Below are positions 10,970-23,400 of a stretch of DNA of 64,000 nucleotides, piece by piece. This DNA comes from Oasisia sp. SBJ-2009. Lineage: Eukaryota; Annelida; Polychaeta; Sabellida; Siboglinidae. The stretch is taken from NCBI GenBank assembly GCA_964017155.1, contig OZ024855.1:2579991-2643990 (forward strand), given 5' to 3'. The position numbers and the translations under genes were made by a program. The notes under the pieces were generated by a model. That model did no database searches, was not told where the DNA came from, and saw only the letters and a list, made by a program, of their open reading frames with translations. Every line of letters starts with the position of its first letter. The stretch's first letter is position 1.

Positions 10970-11129
10970 ATGGCGTACCCCCCGCAATGGTCGCAGTACC
11001 CCCCGCAACAGTCGGCGCCCCCCGTCGACCAGTCGAGCGTTGTCATCATGCAGCAGCCGATGGAGACAGCGCCTATGAAGCGAACCTGGACCAATGAGCT
11101 ATGCGGCTGCTTCGACGACTGGGAAATAT
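10970..11129 (+). CDS. PLAC8-like exon 1
   Basis: The exon has 53 codons plus one base. It starts with ATG in a modest context (G at +4) and holds the Pro/Gln-rich leader and the first cysteines (ELCGCFDDWEI). I chose this ATG because it opens the frame and the leader resembles other family members. Confidence 0.85.
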
Positions 11130-12440
11130 GTAAGCATGGACGACAGTTCCACTTCGACGCGTGATAGCAGCTGTACAAGATTTGATATTGTCCTCTATGT
11201 ATAATTTGCACTTAGGGTGAAATTTGTAATGTTGAAAAAATAAATCACAGGATATGGTAGCAAGTAGTAGCAAGGTCACACGCACACACACGCACACGCG
11301 CACACACACGGGCGCATGCACACGCACACACAGACGCGCGCGCAAAGTAGCATGAGTACACAAAGAGTGAATTGCCTACTATTAAAGTCTAGCCGAAGTT
11401 AACTTGCTAGTTGTTACGTTTTGTTTACCTGATTACATAAAACAACATTACGCCAGTGTCACAAGTCAGTCATCCGCCAGGTGTCGCTGTAGGTTTGCCT
11501 GCGACGGTCATCCCCGCGTTCTACCAATGCTCCGTGATGGACGACTTTGGGGAGAGCTGTTGTGTCGCATGGCCCTGTTTGCTTGGACCCCAAATGAGTC
11601 TGCTGGCCCTACGATACCACTTCCGCAACAAGAACAACATTGAAGTAGGTTTCCACCTGAGCTCGATTTGTATTTCACAAAATCTATTGTCATGTAATTG
11701 GTGGTGCCTTTTCTTCGGAATGCCTTAGCAGAGTCAAGTTTTTATGAACATGTTATATCTTTAATTAGCAGTCATGCAGTTACAATGATATGTAGAAGCC
11801 TTAATTGTATTTTCGATATTAGCAACACACACACGCACACACGCACGCACACACGCACGCACGCACGCACACACGTTATAATATCATTACTTACACAGTA
11901 TAAATGCACAATTTTTTTGGTAGATGGCGTAATTTCCTTTTTATATAATACAAAATATATATAATAATATAAGAAAGCATACTATTCTGCGGCTGGCATT
12001 CCACGTACAGCTTTCTGAAATATCGCGTCCCCCAAGCTCTCCCCGTATGACTTTAAAAGAAATCTAAGGAAACCTACCTGTGTGTCCGCCGGATCATATG
12101 CAAAATTTCAGACTGCTACGAGTTACTAATATATTTATTTATTTATACATATATTAATTTTCTTCGTATGCTGTCATAGTATATTTCGCGGAATTGCCCA
12201 GGCGAAACGGACACGAATAACGTCATGAAACACAGGAAATTGCATTTAGTAATAACAAGTGGTGACCTCTCATCTGTTGTCCACCAGGGGTCGCTGATGG
12301 ACGACTGCATGGCGGTAACGTGCTGCTACCAGTGCGCCCTCTGCCAGCTGATGCGGGAACACAAGAGTTTAAAGTACCGTGTCGAAGCTCCAACGCCACA
12401 AACAATGCAGCATGGTCGCGAAAATATGGGGTACCATTAA
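10970..12440 (+). CDS. PLAC8/cornifelin-like cysteine-rich protein (3 exons)
   Basis: The coding exons are 10,970-11,129, 11,481-11,644 and 12,288-12,440. The introns have GT-AG ends (donor GTAAGC after 11,129, donor GTAGGT after 11,644) and the frame is kept across both junctions, giving 158 codons ending in TAA. The first 35 residues are rich in Pro and Gln (MAYPPQWSQYPPQQSAPP). The family core follows: WTNELCGCFDDWEIC, then DDFGESCCVAWPCLLGP, then a basic stretch and MAVTCCYQCALCQLMRE. The CCxxCALCQ-type motif is the signature of the PLAC8 (placenta-specific 8/cornifelin) family. Family members are small cysteine-rich proteins, some membrane-associated, with roles reported in cell size, metal tolerance and epidermal structures. 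The role here is unknown. AATAAA at 12,698-12,703 is a likely poly(A) signal. The gene converges on UBR5. Confidence 0.88.
11278..11345. repeat. (CA)n/(CG)n microsatellite in PLAC8-like intron 1
   Basis: Imperfect CACACG and GACGCGCGCG repeats lie in the middle of the first intron. Confidence 0.8.
11481..11644 (+). CDS. PLAC8-like exon 2
   Basis: The exon is preceded by CCGCCAG and followed by GTAGGT. It completes the split Cys codon and encodes DDFGESCCVAWPCLLGP and LLALRYHFRNKNNIE, the central conserved block of the family. Confidence 0.85.
11825..11874. repeat. (CACG)n/(CACA)n microsatellite in PLAC8-like intron 2
   Basis: Alternating CACACACG and CACGCACG units of about 50 bp. Confidence 0.85.
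12288..12440 (+). CDS. PLAC8-like exon 3 with stop codon
   Basis: The exon is preceded by CCACCAG and encodes DDCMAVTCCYQCALCQLMRE and a short polar tail ending in TAA at 12,438-12,440. Confidence 0.87.
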   Translation, partial: GSLMDDCMAVTCCYQCALCQLMREHKSLKYRVEAPTPQTMQHGRENMGYH

Positions 12441-12697
12441 TTTGGTGGACAAATCAAGGCTCCTGTAGACACACACATGTGAAGCCATAGTTAGACTCCT
12501 TGGGCAAATGTTACAGTTCTTCCCATTGGGCGCTGGCATCACTCCGCGCTAGTTTTGATGTTTCAGATTGCGTTAAGTTTATATAGTGCGACTGTGTCAC
12601 GTTTATTTAGAATTTGGTGTCACGGATGATGGCAGTTTGTCACAATGTCCATTATTTGTGAGAGACATGTTTGTTTACCGTATAGCGTGTTCCCTAA

Positions 12698-12703
12698 AAT
12701 AAA
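12698..12703 (+). terminator. Likely poly(A) signal of the PLAC8-like gene
   Basis: AATAAA occurs about 258 bp after the stop codon. It is the first canonical hexamer I noticed downstream on this strand. Confidence 0.5.
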
Positions 12704-13682
12704 GTGTCATAGACGTTATCTGACGCCATGTGATTGATCTATATATTATATTGATATATTAAGCTATGGTATCACAAATACCATGGGGCAAAATCCAATA
12801 AAGTCACCAGACTGTCTTCTCTGCGTAGTTCCACAGCCGACCGACAATACGTTAAGTGAGAATTGAGGGACTGGAAACTGTTGCCACCTCACGGAGTCTG
12901 GGTAACCGAGGCTACTCTCTGCTTAGTAGAATCAGCTAAATATGCACCATTTCACTGTCAACAGCTTCCACAATCACACCTGGAAATCTAAAATTGCTCA
13001 AAAGCACTTATATGAATGTTGAACAAATTTACTGTACTGTTTCTGTAACCAAACAGGAAATCTAACCGCGTCGTGATCCTGTTATACGCTTAGATCTATT
13101 CGCAGCGTAACACTTGAGACACACATCTTGACTACTTGGTGTCGGTGATCCAAATCAAGTTTCCATTTCCATACGTTACATAGGCATGTATTAAAATAAA
13201 CAAATGACATTAGTTGAAACGGAAGATCATCAAAGTAATAATCGTTATCATTTAACATTATCAGAACAAGTAATATAAATAAACACCTCTTTTGAGCCGC
13301 AGTCATTCGTGCCACGTGTGCTTTCGCATCACAATTGCAGCCAGTGTCTCACGAAATGTCCTCCCTTATTAATAACAAGAGCTGCACTAACAGTTATTAC
13401 AGAATTTCGAATATTGTTCAAGTGAAGTTACACGTGCGTACATAAATAATAATTGCATTTCGCTTGCATTTACAAAGATCAAATAAATTGACAAATGCAC
13501 GTCAGTGTCAGCGATAGCACACTGATGCCACACCAGACCATTCCATCACGTGACCTGCTGCCTAGCAACATGTCCACCAGTCCACCTTTTGCCTAACAAC
13601 TAGTCAAGCACCAGACAGGTGACAACAACATGTCACCAGCTACAATGTGCAGTGTCAAACGAATGACAACACAAAACTCTAT
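12704..13682. other. Intergenic spacer between convergent genes
   Basis: I see no coding exon, tandem repeat or transposon in this moderately AT-rich stretch between the ends of the PLAC8-like gene and UBR5. Confidence 0.5.
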
Positions 13683-13701
13683 TTTATTTGATCAGTTTAT
13701 T
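13683..13701 (-). terminator. Candidate poly(A) signals of UBR5
   Basis: Minus-strand AATAAA hexamers lie at 13,696-13,701 and 13,683-13,688, about 550 bp after the UBR5 stop. This would give a 3' UTR of roughly 14,246-13,670. Later sites cannot be excluded. Confidence 0.4.
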
Positions 13702-14246
13702 TCTGAGCCCAGCAAACAACGATGAATTGAGAAAAGAATACACATTAACAAGAGTCTGCACAAACGCCTGGACTTGGTCCGGCCGCCCGGGAATGTCCCC
13801 TTCACGTGGGTTTATTCGCCCGGCCCAATATATACTACTAGTGGCACATATCTTGTAGACTCACAGCTGACACTTCCTGGTGCCTCCACATCGCGGGTGA
13901 TGCCGCATCACTACATCACACGACAAGTTCCTGTACTGATGCGTCTGCCCACTGTGGAGTCGCAGCCAAAGCACGACTAAGAAATTCATCTATGAATTCG
14001 CTTTAAAAATAATCACATAACATATTCCGGTGGAGACGGAGACGTCCCAGGTCTGGTCCGTCGTGGGAGGCTCTCCCCGTCCTCTGTCTCCAAGCACCTC
14101 GCCCCTCCCCTCCCCCTCCCACACTCCCCCAAATGTCTGCCTCTCCCAAGTGTCGTTTATTTCCGGAGTTCTCCCCAGCAAACGTTTCGATAGCATCTCA
14201 TGGATAGACGAACAACTTGATGTTTCTATAGCAACGCGTGGCAGGG

Positions 14247-14459
14247 TTACACGAACCCAAACGACTTTGTCTTGATAGCCAGGAGGAGCTTGGTGCGGAG
14301 GACAATGCGGGAGGAGTAGAGGGGGATGTAGAGGCGCGAGATGCAGGTGTTTGCTGTAGGCAGGTGGTTGTCGTCCGCAGGTCGCACCGTGATGCTGGGC
14401 ATGGGCTGGAAGCCTTCCTCACTGGCGGGCAGCGCCGGACTGGACATCCAGAAGTACAC
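14247..14459 (-). CDS. UBR5: UBR5 exon 49 (catalytic cysteine and stop)
   Basis: 213 bp including TAA at 14,247-14,249. It encodes [40 protein letters not shown] and [13 protein letters not shown]. The cysteine in TANTC is the thioester-forming catalytic residue, and the acidic/aromatic C-terminus FGFV is intact. Confidence 0.97.
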   Translation of the reverse strand: MYFWMSSPALPASEEGFQPMPSITVRPADDNHLPTANTCISRLYIPLYSSRIVLRTKLLLAIKTKSFGFV

Positions 14460-17400
14460 CTGCACAGAGGACATGGTCAAACAGGGTCATGGTCAAACAG
14501 GGGTATAATGAGAGAGGGTAATGTGAGACACAGGGGGGCATGATAATAATTTGTATTTCTAAAGAAAGATTTCCGCTCAGAGGCGCATAAAATACATTGT
14601 AACACATGCATATTTAAAATATTCATAATCAGTTTAAATTTGCACGTAAAGACAAAATGTGAAATGATAATAAATAGATAATTAAATAAAGCTTCTAAAA
14701 ATCCTAGTTCATAAGCTAAACTTATCAGCAATAAATAGATAAAATAAAATAATAAATAAATAATAAAATATATTAATAACTTCATAATATAGTAAGTAAC
14801 AAATACTAAAAACTATACTTACAATTAAAATAAATACATCATAAAATACCCTATAAGTAGTTTACAAATACGGCCTTAAAAAGATGAGTTTTTAAGTTGG
14901 AAAAAAGTTCAAGTGAGTCTATTAGGTGCAGACTGTCCGGTAGATCATCAGGTACAGGGGGCACGGACAGACACAGGGGGCACAGACAGACACAGGGGGC
15001 ACGGACAGACACAGGGGGCACGGACAGACACAGGGGGCATAGAGACACAGGGGGCACGGACAGACACAGGAGGCACAGACAGACACAGGGGGCACGGACA
15101 GACACAGGGGGCACGGACAGACACAGGAGGCACGGACAGACACAGGGGGCACGGACAGACACAGGGGGCACGGACAGACACAGGAGGCACAGACAGACAC
15201 AGGGGGCACGGACAGACACAGGGGGCACGGACAGACACAGGGGGCACAGACAGACACAGGGGGCACGGACAGACACAGGGGGCACAGACAGACACAGGGG
15301 GCACGGACAGACACAGGAGGCACAGACAGACACAGGGGGCACGGACAGACACAGGGGGCATAGAGACACAGGGGGCACGGACAGACACAGGAGGCACAGA
15401 CAGACACAGGGGGCACGGACAGACACAAGGGGCACGGACAGACACAGGGGGCATAGAGACACAGGGGGCACGGACAGACACAGGGGGCACAGACAGACAC
15501 AGGGGGCACGGACAGACACAGGGGGCATAGAGACACAGGGGGCACGGACAGACACAGGGGGCACAGACAGACACAGGGGGCACGGACAGACACAGGGGGC
15601 ATAGAGACACAGGGGGCACGGACAGACACAGGAGGCACAGACAGACACAGGGGGCACGGACAGACACAGGGGGCACGGACAGACACAGGAGGCACAGACA
15701 GACACAGGGGGCACGGACAGACACAGGGGGCACGGACAGACACAGGGGGCACAGACAGACACAGGGGGCACGGACAGACACAGGAGGCACAGACAGACAC
15801 AGGGGGCACGGACAGACACAGGGGGCATAGAGACACAGGGGGCACGGACAGACACAGGAGGCACAGACAGACACAGGGGGCACGGACAGACACAAGGGGC
15901 ACGGACAGACACAGGGGGCACAGACAGACACAGGGAGCACAGACAGACACAGGGGGCATAGAGACACAGGGGGCACGGACAGACACAGGAGGCACAGACA
16001 GACACAGGGGGCACGGACAGACACAGGGGGCACGGACAGACACAGGAGGCACAGACAGACACAGGGGGCACGGACAGACACAGGGGGCACGGACAGACAC
16101 AGGAGGCACAGACAGACACAGGGGGCACGGACAGACACAGGGGGCACGGACAGACACAGGGGGCACAGACAGACACAGGGGGCACAGACAGACACAGGAG
16201 GCACAGACAGACACAGGGGGCACAGACAGACACAGGGGGCACAGACAGACACAGGGGGCATGGACAGACACAGGAGGCACGGACAGACACAGGGGGCACA
16301 GACAGACACAGGGGGCATAGAGACACAGGGGGCACGGACAGACACAGGAGGCACAGACAGACACAGGGGGCACGGACAGACACAAGGGGCACGGACAGAC
16401 ACAGGGGGCACAGACAGACACAAGGGGCATGGAGAGACACAGGGGGCACGGACAGACACAAGGGGCATGGAGAGACACAAGGGGCACGGACAGACACAAG
16501 GGGCATGGAGAGACACAGGGGGCACGGACAGACACAAGGGGCATGGAGAGACACAAGGGGCACGGACAGACACAAGGGGCATGGAGAGACACAAGGGATT
16601 TGATAACACCACAAGCCCTGGCGCCCAAATCCTATTTCTAAGGCATTAAAGTGACATCTATCCTATGCGGCCGTACAACAGCACACAACATGGGAGACAG
16701 AGAGAGAAGAGAAGCCACTGACCAGGTCCTGTCGCTCTATGTTGGTCATCTTCTCCAGCACTGACCAGAACCACTTCTTGAAGCGCTGCACCCTCTCTCC
16801 ACCCTCTCCTGAGACAACACAACAACAATTACATTATTTCCATGACTAGAGCATCTCCATTCAGTCTTCACTCGTGATGATCCACAGCAAAGTCGGTTTA
16901 CGGCGTAATATTGTTAAATATAATTGTTTTTTATTCCACAGATCATACTTTTGAAACAATGCCTCATTTATTGAAATACTTTTGTAATTTTGTTTTACTG
17001 CTCAAGTTTAAGGAATTTTTAATTTGTCTTCAGATGACCTTTATTTTTAATCAAGCAGTTCATAAAAGCAGATATTTGATGAGTTTAAAATTAATGATGC
17101 AAAATAAACTGGATGTTACAAGATGGCATTATAAAGTAAGCATTCACAAAACCATAACACTGAACAGACATGACCTAGACAGACGTTTTGAGCTCGCATG
17201 CCAAATAGACCTGCATGACTCAATGCCCAGCCAATGGTCAAGATGTATACTGACCACTCTCGTCATTGAAGGACGTGTAGCCAATGAGACTCTGGACATT
17301 GATGTCGCCGACTCCATTGAGCAGTAGCCGCAGGTCTTCAGCGGTCAGTCCGTCCAGCGAGTCACGTGGGATCACGTCAAACACGCCTTGTCTCAGGTTC

Positions 17401-20400
17401 TGGGGACATAAACACATCTACATCACGCTGGATGTAGCTGTGATCATCTCACCTCGCTGCATCAGTCTGTTGTCAAACATTACTTTGGTTGTTTAAATAT
17501 TTATTTATTTGTTATATTCCTTTAATTTGTAATGTATTTAACTTAAATCAAGTTATTTACGTATTTATTTTATAACTGACTAAATTATGTAACCTTGTTC
17601 CCACCGCCAGAACCAGTGTGAATGTACAACATATGAGCCTGCGACTGCCTATGTAATTACCAGTTTTTATGGTTTTGTACTGATAATGTTCTCTCCTTTG
17701 TGAAATCTAATAAACTATCTAGTATTATGTGTGACATTGGAGTGGTCTCTCAGAACAACATTTGAGGATCTATCATCTGTTATGACTACATAGTCACAAA
17801 ATTGTGACTATGTAGTCATTTCGAACAGATAGTAAGCAACATACAAATGGATGGACGACCCACAAATAAAATTCAAATTTAAGTCAACTTAAATGCAAAT
17901 TAAATGTACTGTAATATTTAAGTAATGACAGATTCTAACATAGTCTCTAGCCCAATCACCAGACTAGATCTCCCGACGCGTGCAAATACTCTACCCCCAC
18001 TCACCTCGAGTGACTTCTGACAGGCGTGCAGCATGCGATGTTCCGCGTACTTGCGCACGTAGTCGTGTACGTTGGATGCGTTCACCTCAATGTCCGTGCC
18101 ATGAGGCACGAGGTCAACCTGGTCAGACCCCTGGACACAACAGGCACCGGTCAACAAGTGCACAACAAAGACCTCACAACAAACTCCCAAAGTTGGGTTT
18201 ATGACAAATGCATATGACAAATCCTCAGGTTGTGTGTGATCCCAAACTCCCAGGGATGGGTCTAGTAACTGACCCCAAGGATATGATAACAAACTTCCAG
18301 AGTTGGGTTTGGTAACAAACTCCTTTGATAAGAAATGAGCAGAGCTCGGTTTTGTTACAAACTTTCAAAGCTGTGATTGATGAGATATTTTAAATCCAAT
18401 TACGAATGCAACAACAACATAACTCTATCGTTAAAGTGAAGATATACTTTTAATATTTGCCACCAATCACATTCCAGTGGAACATATACTCCACATTCTC
18501 CTACGGCCACACACCATTAGAAAAACAAGTCTACAACCGTAATCAACCAGCAAAGTTACAGTAACAACAGGACATGTCTACAATTACAGGACACACATCG
18601 CAACTACCACATTGAGATTCCCACCTCCTCTGCGGAGAGCTCTATACTGAAGGTGAGGTCCATGGCAGCGAACATGACGGAGGCTTCCTTTGAGTCAGAG
18701 TCGACCACGAGTTGTCGCAGGCTCTCGTACATGACCGGGTCAAAGAAGGCGAAGTCGTGCCACCCGATCTTACGGCCCAGGATGTACTTGATCACATGAC
18801 GGTTGAGGTGGAGGGGACACATCTCATTCTGGAGGAGGCACAGGCCGATGACCCTAAAACATGATCACATGACGGTTGAGGTGGAGGGGACACATCTCAT
18901 TCTGAAGGAGACACAGGCCAATGACCCTGAAACATGATCACATGACGGTTGAGGTGGAGGGGACACATCTCATTCTGAAGGAGACACAGGCCAATGACCC
19001 TAAAACATGATCACATGACGGTTGAGGTGGAGGGGACACATCTCATTCTGGAGGAGGCACAGGCCGATGACCCTAAAACATGATCACATGACGGTTGAGG
19101 TGGAGGGGACACATCTCATTCTGGAGGAGGCACAGGCCGATGACCCTAAAACATGATCACATGACGGTTGAGGTGGAGGGGACACATCTCATTCTGGAGG
19201 AGGCACAGGCCGATGACCCTAAAACATGATCACATGACGGTTGAGGTGGAGGGGACACATCTCATTCTGAAGGAGACACAGACCGATGACCCTGAAACAC
19301 AAACATACGATGCAAAAGGAGACACTACTCTACACAGGATGCAGAGAAATCCCATCCATTCAATGTTGTCTTTCATCTCATAATCAGCATGTCTGATGTA
19401 TAAAAGTGTTCGTTTTACATACTATATAATCTGTCAAAAGTGTAATGTTGACTAGATATGTATGCAGTGTTTACAATATAACAATGTTAGGAAAAAAACA
19501 AAACACATCATTTTATGAAAATCGATAACGAGGACGTGTCATTGCTGAGATTGTGTTTTGGGCGACTCCGTATAAAACAGTTTGTTCCTTGTCATTAACT
19601 TTTACGTTTTGTTTCAATAGATCTCCCACAAATCAGGCCATCAAAATTCAAGATAGCTACACTTTTAATTGTCAACAAAAAAAACTTAGAGAGACAAAAC
19701 TTAATTTTATCAACAAACAGATGTACACTATTATTCATTAAAGAGGCAGGACTAATAAAATATGTTTATTACTTTCACTGATTTAAATTTGAATCCAGAA
19801 TCGTCACGTGAATCCACAACATTATACAGTTGTTTCTGATCAACAAATTCAGAGCATTGAACAAAGGTGGACTGAAATAAATTTAATTAAATGAATCATC
19901 AACTGTAACATTGTTTAAATAGCTACTGAAACAAACACAGCCCAAACCACCCCTGAACATCGTAGCTATGATATCCCACCTGCCAACATTGCGGAATGCG
20001 TTCAGTCGCTCCGGTGTGTTCTTGCCCGGCCGCGGCGAGTAATATCCTCGTTTCCCCGGCTGCCAGAAGAGGGGGCTGTTGTCAACGAACTCATCGTCTT
20101 CCTCCGCTGCCTCGGCACTTTTACCACCAGGTGTCGCTGCTTTCTTATTTTTGTCCGATGACGACGACAGGTTGAAGATGTCGAGGTCGAGTATAACGTC
20201 AGCACTGAGCTCCCTGTGGAGAGACAGAGACAGACGGGGATAGTCTTGTTGCAAGTGACAGACAATCTCTTTACATTATGTTCTACATACAATGATTCGT
20301 GTGTAAACTCACCACGGTGACACAATTTCACTAATGTTGTTAAGAGCTCTTAAAGTCCGAATTTGTCACCTTAAAATCAGTTTTGATCGTTATCTGTGAT

Positions 20401-23400
20401 CTTGAATACCTGAAAACTATCAACACAATGACACGCCAATGGGGCAGTGTCAATGGTGTAACTTGGAAATAGTGTCCTCAGTAATACAGCTGTGGAATTT
20501 TTACTTATGAAAAAACTAATTTACTTTAACAACGGATCTTGTTTACTGATGAATTTTCCTTACGAACTCTTTACCTTAGTGAAACGGTCCCCAGACTTAC
20601 TTACTAACGGACAACATTTTGTCTCTCTTGTGTGTCTTCTTTCAATTACTGGGTTGGGGCCTTACTGGACATTACTTCACTGTCACTACTACAGGTGTGT
20701 TATTTCACTGAGTGTATGACACGTGCATGTTGAAACACCCAGGCTGCTGGCACACCCGGGTGTTGTTGATGCTGTGACTACAGCAGGGTGTGTACAGACT
20801 ACTGGTGTCACTGAGGCAATATAAAGACAGCACAGGACTCTGTCACACTCACCGGCCATGTGACATAATGATGTCCACAGCCTCGTCCACTCGTTGCCGT
20901 AGCGACTCCTCGGATGTGAGCAGGATGAGGAGCTGAGCTGGGGGTAGCTCCAGGAGCATCCCTGTGATCTTGGCCGCCAGAGACTGCAAGCAGGGACAGG
21001 TGACAGTAGAGACAGGTGACAGTAGAGACAGGTGACAGCAGAGACAGGTGACAGTAGAGACAGGTGACAGTAGAGACAGGTGACAGTAGAGACAGGTGAC
21101 AGTAGAGACAGGTGACAGTAGCGACAGGTGACAGTAGCGACAGGTGACAGCAGAGACAGGTGACAGCAGAGACAGGTGACAGCAGAGACAGGTGACAGTA
21201 GAGACAGGTGACAGCAGGGACAGGTGACAGTAGAGACAGGTGACAGTAGAGACAGGTGACAGTAGAGACAGGTGACAGCAGAGACAGGTGACAGCAGGGA
21301 CAGGTGACAGCAGAGACAGGTGACAGCAGAGACAGGTGACCATAGAGACAGGTGACAGTAGAGACAGGTGACAGCAGGGACAGGTGACAGTAGAGACAGG
21401 TGACAGTAGAGACATGTGACAGCAGGGACAGGTGACAGTAGAGACAGGTGACAGTAGAGACAGGTGACAGTAGCGACAGGTGACAGCAGAGACAGGTGAC
21501 AGTAGAGACAGGTGACAGTAGAGACAGGTGACAGTAGAGACAGGTGACAGCAGGGACAGGTGACAGTAGAGACAGGTGACAGTAGGGACAGGTGACAGTA
21601 GGGACAGGTGACAGTAGGGACAGGTGACAGTAGCGACAGGTGACAGCAGAGACAGGTGACAGTAGAGACAGGTGACAGTAGAGACAGGTGACAGCAGAGA
21701 CAGGTGACAGTAGAGACAGGTGACAGTAGCGACAGGTGACAGTAGAGACAGGTGACAGTAGAGACAGGTGACAGCAGAGACAGGTGACAGTAGAGACAGG
21801 TGACAGTAGAGACAGGTGACAGTAGAGACGGGTGACAGTAGAGACGGGTGACAGTAGAGACGGGTGACAGTAGCGACGGGTGACAGTAGAGACAGGTGAC
21901 AGTAGAGACAGGTGACAGCAGAGACACGTGACAGTAGAGACAGGTGACAGCAGAGACAGGTGACAGTAGAGACAGGTGACAGCAGAGACAGGTGACAGCA
22001 GAGACAGGTGACAGTAGAGACAGGTGACAGCAGACAGTAGAGACAGGTGACAGCAGAGACAGGTGACAGCAGAGACAGGTGACAGCAGAGACAGGTGACA
22101 GTAGCGACAGGTGACAGTAGAGACAGGTGACAGTAGAGACAGGTGACAGTAGTGACAGGTGACAGTAGAGACAGGTGACAGTAGAGACAGGTGCCAGTAG
22201 TGACAGGTGACAGTAGTGACAGGTGACAGTAGCGACAGGTGACAGCAGAGACAGGTGACAGTAGAGACAGGTGACAGTAGAGACAGGTGACAGCAGAGAC
22301 AGGTGACAGTAGAGACAGGTGACAGTAGCGACAGGTGACAGTAGAGACAGGTGACAGTAGAGACAGGTGACAGCAGAGACAGGTGACAGTAGAGACAGGT
22401 GACAGTAGAGACAGGTGACAGCAGAGACAGGTGACAGTAGAGACAGGTGACAGTAGAGACAGGTGACAGTAGAGACAGGTGACAGTAGAGACAGGTGACA
22501 GTAGAGACAGGTGACAGTAGCGACAGGTGACAGTAGCGACAGGTGACAGCAGAGACAGGTGACAGCAGAGACAGGTGACAGTAGAGACAGGTGACAGCAG
22601 GGACAGGTGACAGTAGAGACAGGTGACAGTAGAGACAGGTGACATAGAGACAGGTGACAGCAGAGACAGGTGACAGCAGAGACAGGTGACAGCAGGGACA
22701 GGTGACAGCAGAGACAGGTGACAGCAGAGACAGGTGACAGCAGAGACAGGTGACCATAGAGACAGGTGACAGTAGAGACAGGTGACAGCAGGGACAGGTG
22801 ACAGTAGAGACAGGTGACAGTAGAGACATGTGACAGCAGGGACAGGTGACAGTAGAGACAGGTGACAGTAGAGACAGGTGACAGTAGCGACAGGTGACAG
22901 CAGAGACAGGTGACAGTAGAGACAGGTGACAGTAGAGACAGGTGACAGTAGAGACAGGTGACAGCAGGGACAGGTGACAGTAGAGACAGGTGACAGTAGG
23001 GACAGGTGACAGTAGGGACAGGTGACAGTAGGGACAGGTGACAGTAGCGACAGGTGACAGCAGAGACAGGTGACAGTAGAGACAGGTGACAGTAGAGACA
23101 GGTGACAGCAGAGACAGGTGACAGTAGAGACAGGTGACAGTAGCGACAGGTGACAGTAGAGACAGGTGACAGTAGAGACAGGTGACAGCAGAGACAGGTG
23201 ACAGTAGAGACAGGTGACAGTAGAGACAGGTGACAGTAGAGACGGGTGACAGTAGAGACGGGTGACAGTAGAGACGGGTGACAGTAGCGACGGGTGACAG
23301 TAGAGACAGGTGACAGTAGAGACAGGTGACAGCAGAGACACGTGACAGTAGAGACAGGTGACAGCAGAGACAGGTGACAGTAGAGACAGGTGACAGCAGA

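Noticed and set aside
14851..16649. Open frames of up to 587 codons on both strands ([23 protein letters not shown])
   Set aside because: They are products of the 20-bp array in the last UBR5 intron, with no splice or conservation support.
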